The translations under genes were made by a program, and so were the position numbers. The notes beneath the pieces were generated by a model, which had not been told where the DNA came from, searched no databases, and saw nothing but the letters and a program-made list of their open reading frames with translations. This document shows positions 14,665-17,474 of a stretch of 17,474 bases of DNA, piece after piece. Positions within the stretch are counted from its first letter, which is position 1. Each line of letters starts with the position of its first letter. The stretch spans positions 1-17,474 of the forward strand of contig QFQF01000029.1 of NCBI GenBank assembly GCA_003248935.1. The letters run 5' to 3'. Source of the DNA: Sphingobium sp. (GTDB taxonomy: Bacteria > Pseudomonadota > Alphaproteobacteria > Sphingomonadales > Sphingomonadaceae).

Positions 14665-14739
14665 TGGTGGGCGTGGCAAGGATTGAACTTGCGACCCCTG
14701 CGATGTCAACACAGTGCTCTACCACTGAGCTACACGCCC
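14665..14739 (-). tRNA. tRNA-Val (GAC anticodon)
   Basis: The minus strand folds into a complete 75-base cloverleaf with encoded CCA: acceptor GGGCGTG/CACGCCC, D stem GCTC/GAGC, anticodon stem CTGTG/CGCAG with loop TTGACAT (anticodon GAC), and T stem GCAAG/CTTGC with loop TTCAATC. The gene is intact, which is expected if an integrating element restores the 3' end. Its 3' end faces the integrase, so it is the likely attachment site of the island to the left. Confidence 0.95.
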
Positions 14740-14774
14740 ACGGGAGTGGTGCCATTAGCGGGGGTGTGCCGGGG

Positions 14775-14793
14775 GCGCAAGCGGGAATTGCGC
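14775..14793. promoter_or_regulatory. Small palindrome between tRNA-Val and dctA
   Basis: GCGCAA (14775-14780) and TTGCGC (14788-14793) are inverted copies 7 bases apart, in the 133-base gap that must hold both the tRNA promoter (minus) and the dctA promoter (plus). It could be an operator. No promoter boxes are clear. Confidence 0.3.
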
Positions 14794-14872
14794 TTCCGCC
14801 GAAATAGGCGATGTGGTGCTGGACAGCGGCCCGATGTTCCATAAAGCTGCCCGTGAAAGGGGAGCCGCCGTC

Positions 14873-16195
14873 ATGCAGCCGACATTGACCGAGCAGCCGC
14901 CGGCCGCGCCTGCGCCGTTCTATCGCCACCTGTATTTCCAGGTGCTGGTGGCGATCACGCTGGGCATCATCGTCGGACATGTCTGGCCGCAGACGGGCGA
15001 GGCGCTGAAGCCGCTGGGCGACGCGTTCATCAAGCTGGTGAAGATGATCATCGCGCCGGTCATCTTCCTGACCATCGTCACCGGCATTGCCGGGATGACC
15101 GGGCTCGGCGCGATCGGCCGGGTGGCGGCGAAGGCCTTCGCCTATTTCCTCACCTTTTCGACGCTGGCCCTGGTCGTCGGCCTGATCGTCGCGAACGTGG
15201 TGCATCCGGGCACCGGCCTCAACATCGACCCCGCCACCCTCGACGGCAGCAAGGTGACGGACTACGCCGCGCGGGCGCACGAGCGCACGCTCTCCGCCTT
15301 CCTGATGGACATCATCCCGACGACCCTGGTGTCGGCGGTGGCGGAGGACAATATCCTCCAGACCCTGTTCGTCGCGATCCTGTTCGGCATCTCCATGACC
15401 CTGATCGGGGACAAGGCGAAGCCGCTGATGGCGGTGATCGAATCGGCCAGTCACGCGGTCTTCCGCCTGGTCGCGATCCTGATGAAGGCGGCGCCCGTCG
15501 GCGCGTTCGGGGCCATGGCTTTCACCATCGGCAAATATGGCCTTGGCACGCTCGCCAATCTGGCCGGGCTGGTCGCCACATTCTACCTCACCTCGCTGAT
15601 CTTCGTGCTGGGCGTGCTGGGCCTTGTCGGCTGGTTCGCGGGGTTCAACATCCTGAAGCTGATCCGGTACCTGAAGGCGGAACTGCTGCTGGTTCTGGGC
15701 ACCTCCTCGTCGGAGGCGGCGTTGCCGAGCCTGATCGAGAAGATGGAGCGGGCCGGGTGCCGCAAGTCGATCGTCGGCCTCGTCGTGCCCACCGGCTATT
15801 CGTTCAACCTCGACGGCACCAACATCTACATGACGCTGGCGGCGCTGTTCATCGCGCAGGCGACGAACGTCCACCTGTCGCTGGAGGAGCAGGTGCTGTT
15901 GCTGCTGGTCGCGATGGTCTCCTCCAAGGGGGCGGCGGGCGTCACCGGCGCGGGCTTCGTGACGCTGGCCGCGACGCTCTCCATCGTCCCCTCCGTGCCG
16001 GTGGCGGGCATGGCGCTGATCCTGGGCGTCGACCGCTTCATGAGCGAGTGCCGCAGCCTCACCAACTTCATCGGCAACGCCGTCGCCACCGTCGTCGTCT
16101 CCGCGTGGGAAGGCGGCCTCGACCGCGAGCGGCTGAACGCCGCCTTGTCTGGCGTTCCGCTGGAGCCGCTGCCCGACATGCAGCGGGTGATCTGA
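14873..16195 (+). CDS. dctA: C4-dicarboxylate transport protein DctA
   Basis: A 440-residue inner-membrane sodium- or proton-coupled symporter of the glutamate/dicarboxylate (DAACS) family, importing succinate, fumarate and malate. Family landmarks counted from 14873: serine-rich re-entrant loop TSSSEAALP at 277-285, PTGYSFNLDGT at 306-316, SSKGAAGVTGAGF near 350-362, and MSECRSLTNFIGNAVA at 390-405. Several hydrophobic helices are evident throughout. The start at 14873 follows AGGGGAG by 9 bases; an ATG at 14813 would add 20 residues atypical of the family and lacks such a site. Length and motifs are complete, so it should be functional. It is core chromosome between the island and the prophage-like element. 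Confidence 0.93.
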   Translation: MQPTLTEQPPAAPAPFYRHLYFQVLVAITLGIIVGHVWPQTGEALKPLGDAFIKLVKMIIAPVIFLTIVTGIAGMTGLGAIGRVAAKAFAYFLTFSTLALVVGLIVANVVHPGTGLNIDPATLDGSKVTDYAARAHERTLSAFLMDIIPTTLVSAVAEDNILQTLFVAILFGISMTLIGDKAKPLMAVIESASHAVFRLVAILMKAAPVGAFGAMAFTIGKYGLGTLANLAGLVATFYLTSLIFVLGVLGLVGWFAGFNILKLIRYLKAELLLVLGTSSSEAALPSLIEKMERAGCRKSIVGLVVPTGYSFNLDGTNIYMTLAALFIAQATNVHLSLEEQVLLLLVAMVSSKGAAGVTGAGFVTLAATLSIVPSVPVAGMALILGVDRFMSECRSLTNFIGNAVATVVVSAWEGGLDRERLNAALSGVPLEPLPDMQRVI

Positions 16196-16199
16196 CCCG

Positions 16200-16244
16200 G
16201 CGGGCGAAGTTGCGGAAGTTGCGGGTATCCAGTGCCTCGCCCGC
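16200..16244. repeat. Inverted repeat after dctA
   Basis: GCGGGCGA (16200-16207) and TCGCCCGC (16237-16244) are perfect 8-bp inverted copies starting 5 bases after the dctA stop. The loop contains a tandem GAAGTTGCG (two copies, 16206-16223). There is no T run, so an intrinsic terminator is uncertain. Confidence 0.35.
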
Positions 16245-16280
16245 AAGGCGCCCGAAAATCGACGTTATGCGGCTGTAGCG

Positions 16281-16315
16281 GGACAAGAGCTTTCGGAGTC
16301 TTGGACAAGAGCTTT
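16281..16315. repeat. 13-bp direct repeat at the edge of the prophage-like segment
   Basis: GGACAAGAGCTTT occurs at 16281-16293 and 16303-16315, a 22-base period or about two helical turns. It lies between dctA and the Dam gene, just outside the latter's 3' end. It could be recombinase or regulator binding sites near an attachment site, or leftover from an integration event. Confidence 0.45.
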
Positions 16316-16334
16316 TGTAGCACTGCAATGACCG

Positions 16335-17135
16335 TCACCCACTGATAATCAGCTCGCGCGCGGCCGTCGCCTTGCCGCTGATCCGGTAGCTCAGATCCAC
16401 GGCCTCGATCGTCGCCCAGGAGAACAGATCGCGGATCTCCGGCACGTCATTGATCGACAGAATGAAGCGCCCCTGGATGCCTTCTAAGAGGGTGCTTAGA
16501 CGCTCGTAATCGGCCCGTGAGAACACGCCTGTCCCATAGTCGTCCTCGCACCCCCAATAGGGCGGATCGAGATAGAAGAGCGTCCCCGGCCGATCATAGC
16601 GCGGGATGAGCTGCTCGAAGGGCAGTCTCTCGATGACGACGCCGGCCAGGCGCTCGTGGACATCCTCAAGCATCGGAACGAGCTTCGTCAGGTCGAACCG
16701 CCCACTGCCCGTCGTCTGGGTGCCGAAGCTGCGGCCCCGGACCTTGCCGCCGAACGCCAGTCGCTGGAGATAGAGGAAGCGCGCGGCCCTCTCCAGATCG
16801 GTCAGGGTGTCCGGCGCGACACGCATCAGTCGATCGAACTCCGCCCGGCTGGTGATCTGCCACTTGAGGACGTCGAGCAGCTGCTGGAAATGGCGCTGAA
16901 GCAGCCGGAAGAGATTGGTCACGTCGGCCGAGATGTCGTTGATAACTTCGGCCTTCGGCCGGTGCGCCCGGCGAAAGAATACGCCGCCCATCCCCACGAA
17001 CGGCTCGACATAGCACCGGTGGTCGATCCGAGCGATCATGGTGACGAGACGGCCGGAGAGGGTGCGCTTGCCGCCGATATAGGCCGCTATGGGCAGGACG
17101 GGCGAGACCGGGGCGAGCGTTGAGGAAATCGTCAT
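16335..17135 (-). CDS. Phage-type Dam DNA adenine N6-methyltransferase (D12 class)
   Basis: A 266-residue D12-class (alpha-type) DNA N6-adenine methyltransferase. A K-containing N-terminal motif YIGGKRTLSGRL lies at 19-30, AdoMet-binding PFVGMGG at 45-51 and catalytic DPPYWGCEDDYG at 190-201. The start at 17135 has only a weak ribosome binding site (GTGAGAT). Such genes are common in prophages, where the enzyme protects phage DNA from restriction or alters its transcription, and the phage-like gene 150 bases upstream on the same strand fits this. A Dam-type GATC target is possible but not readable from sequence. It is separate from the defence-island methyltransferase at the other end of the window. 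Confidence 0.88.
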   Translation of the reverse strand: MTISSTLAPVSPVLPIAAYIGGKRTLSGRLVTMIARIDHRCYVEPFVGMGGVFFRRAHRPKAEVINDISADVTNLFRLLQRHFQQLLDVLKWQITSRAEFDRLMRVAPDTLTDLERAARFLYLQRLAFGGKVRGRSFGTQTTGSGRFDLTKLVPMLEDVHERLAGVVIERLPFEQLIPRYDRPGTLFYLDPPYWGCEDDYGTGVFSRADYERLSTLLEGIQGRFILSINDVPEIRDLFSWATIEAVDLSYRISGKATAARELIISG

Positions 17136-17284
17136 ACATGCATCTCACAACGTACCGCGCCGGGGTGCCCGGCGGCGGGGATCGACGGCGGCCAGCTGGC
17201 GCCTGAGATGCAGGGGCAGTCCTGCGGTTGGGGGGCGTTGGCGCGCCCCTTGCCCCCCGTCACATGGACGAGGGGCGGACGTGC

Positions 17285-17474
17285 TCACCCGCCGAAATAT
17301 TTGAAGGCGGAGCCCTGGAAGCCGACGTAGAAGCGGCCCTGGATATTGAGATCACCGGCGATCGTGCCCGCGTTATCGATCGACCCTTCGGCAAAGAAGT
17401 CCGTGCCCGTCGCGATCCGGCGCCAGGTGGCGCAGTCGTCGGTCGAGAACCAGTAGCCGAACTCCCACGCGCCG
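17285..17474 (-). CDS. C-terminus of a probable phage tail/fibre protein (partial)
   Basis: The minus strand is open from the right edge to a TGA at 17285-17287, about 62 residues ending FQGSAFKYFGG. The segment is Gly-, Asp- and aromatic-rich (WEFGYWFSTDDCATWRR, IAGDLNIQGRFYVG), in the style of phage tail fibre or host-specificity protein ends. No motif settles the family. It precedes the Dam gene on the same strand with a 149-base gap in which I see no gene. Confidence 0.5.
   Translation of the reverse strand, partial: GAWEFGYWFSTDDCATWRRIATGTDFFAEGSIDNAGTIAGDLNIQGRFYVGFQGSAFKYFGG

Noticed and set aside
14306..16246. Upstream part of an 820-codon minus-strand frame spanning dctA and the tRNA
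   Set aside because: It runs antisense through dctA and reads through the tRNA-Val gene (CSSVVEHCVDIAGVASS is a translated tRNA). Only the last 173 codons, from 14305, are supported.

Overview
The window is high-GC DNA with alphaproteobacterial character. A sphingomonad such as Sphingomonas or Sphingobium is my best guess, from codon use and protein style only. It looks like the tRNA-proximal end of an integrated genomic island, a short piece of core chromosome, and the edge of a second, prophage-like element.

Region 1 (1-6310, plus strand) carries a predicted anti-phage module. The tail of an unidentified gene is followed by a DUF1156 DNA methyltransferase and a DUF499 ATPase, and the unit closes with a strong intrinsic terminator. 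The DUF499 protein has an N-terminal HEPN-like motif. The DUF1156 reading frame has no usable start codon ahead of its conserved N-terminus. The only well-placed ATG, which overlaps the upstream stop, is one base out of frame.

Region 2 (6381-10996, minus strand) is an operon-like run of five genes plus one lower-GC hypothetical gene. In transcription order the five are a DEDDy 3'-5' exonuclease, a degenerate protein that looks like an inactivated exonuclease relative, a stand-alone Lon-type AAA+ ATPase with Asn in place of the Walker B Asp, an unknown protein, and a second DnaQ-fold exonuclease lacking the usual ExoIII Tyr. The exonuclease relative and the ATPase overlap by one base. Each of the three longer gaps holds a hairpin ahead of the next ribosome binding site. 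I do not recognise this gene set as a named system, and it is the best candidate here for an undescribed one.

Region 3 (11263-14664, minus strand) holds a class II Fic protein, a tyrosine recombinase and an overlapping helix-turn-helix (excisionase-like) gene. Next to them is a symmetric array of five TGCCCA hexamers, probably arm-type recombinase sites.

Region 4 (14625-16195) is core chromosome: a tRNA-Val(GAC) with its own terminator, whose 3' end faces the integrase and is the likely island attachment site, then the C4-dicarboxylate transporter dctA on the plus strand. Region 5 (16196-17474) has a short direct repeat, a phage-type Dam methyltransferase on the minus strand, and the C-terminus of a probable phage tail protein that runs off the right edge.
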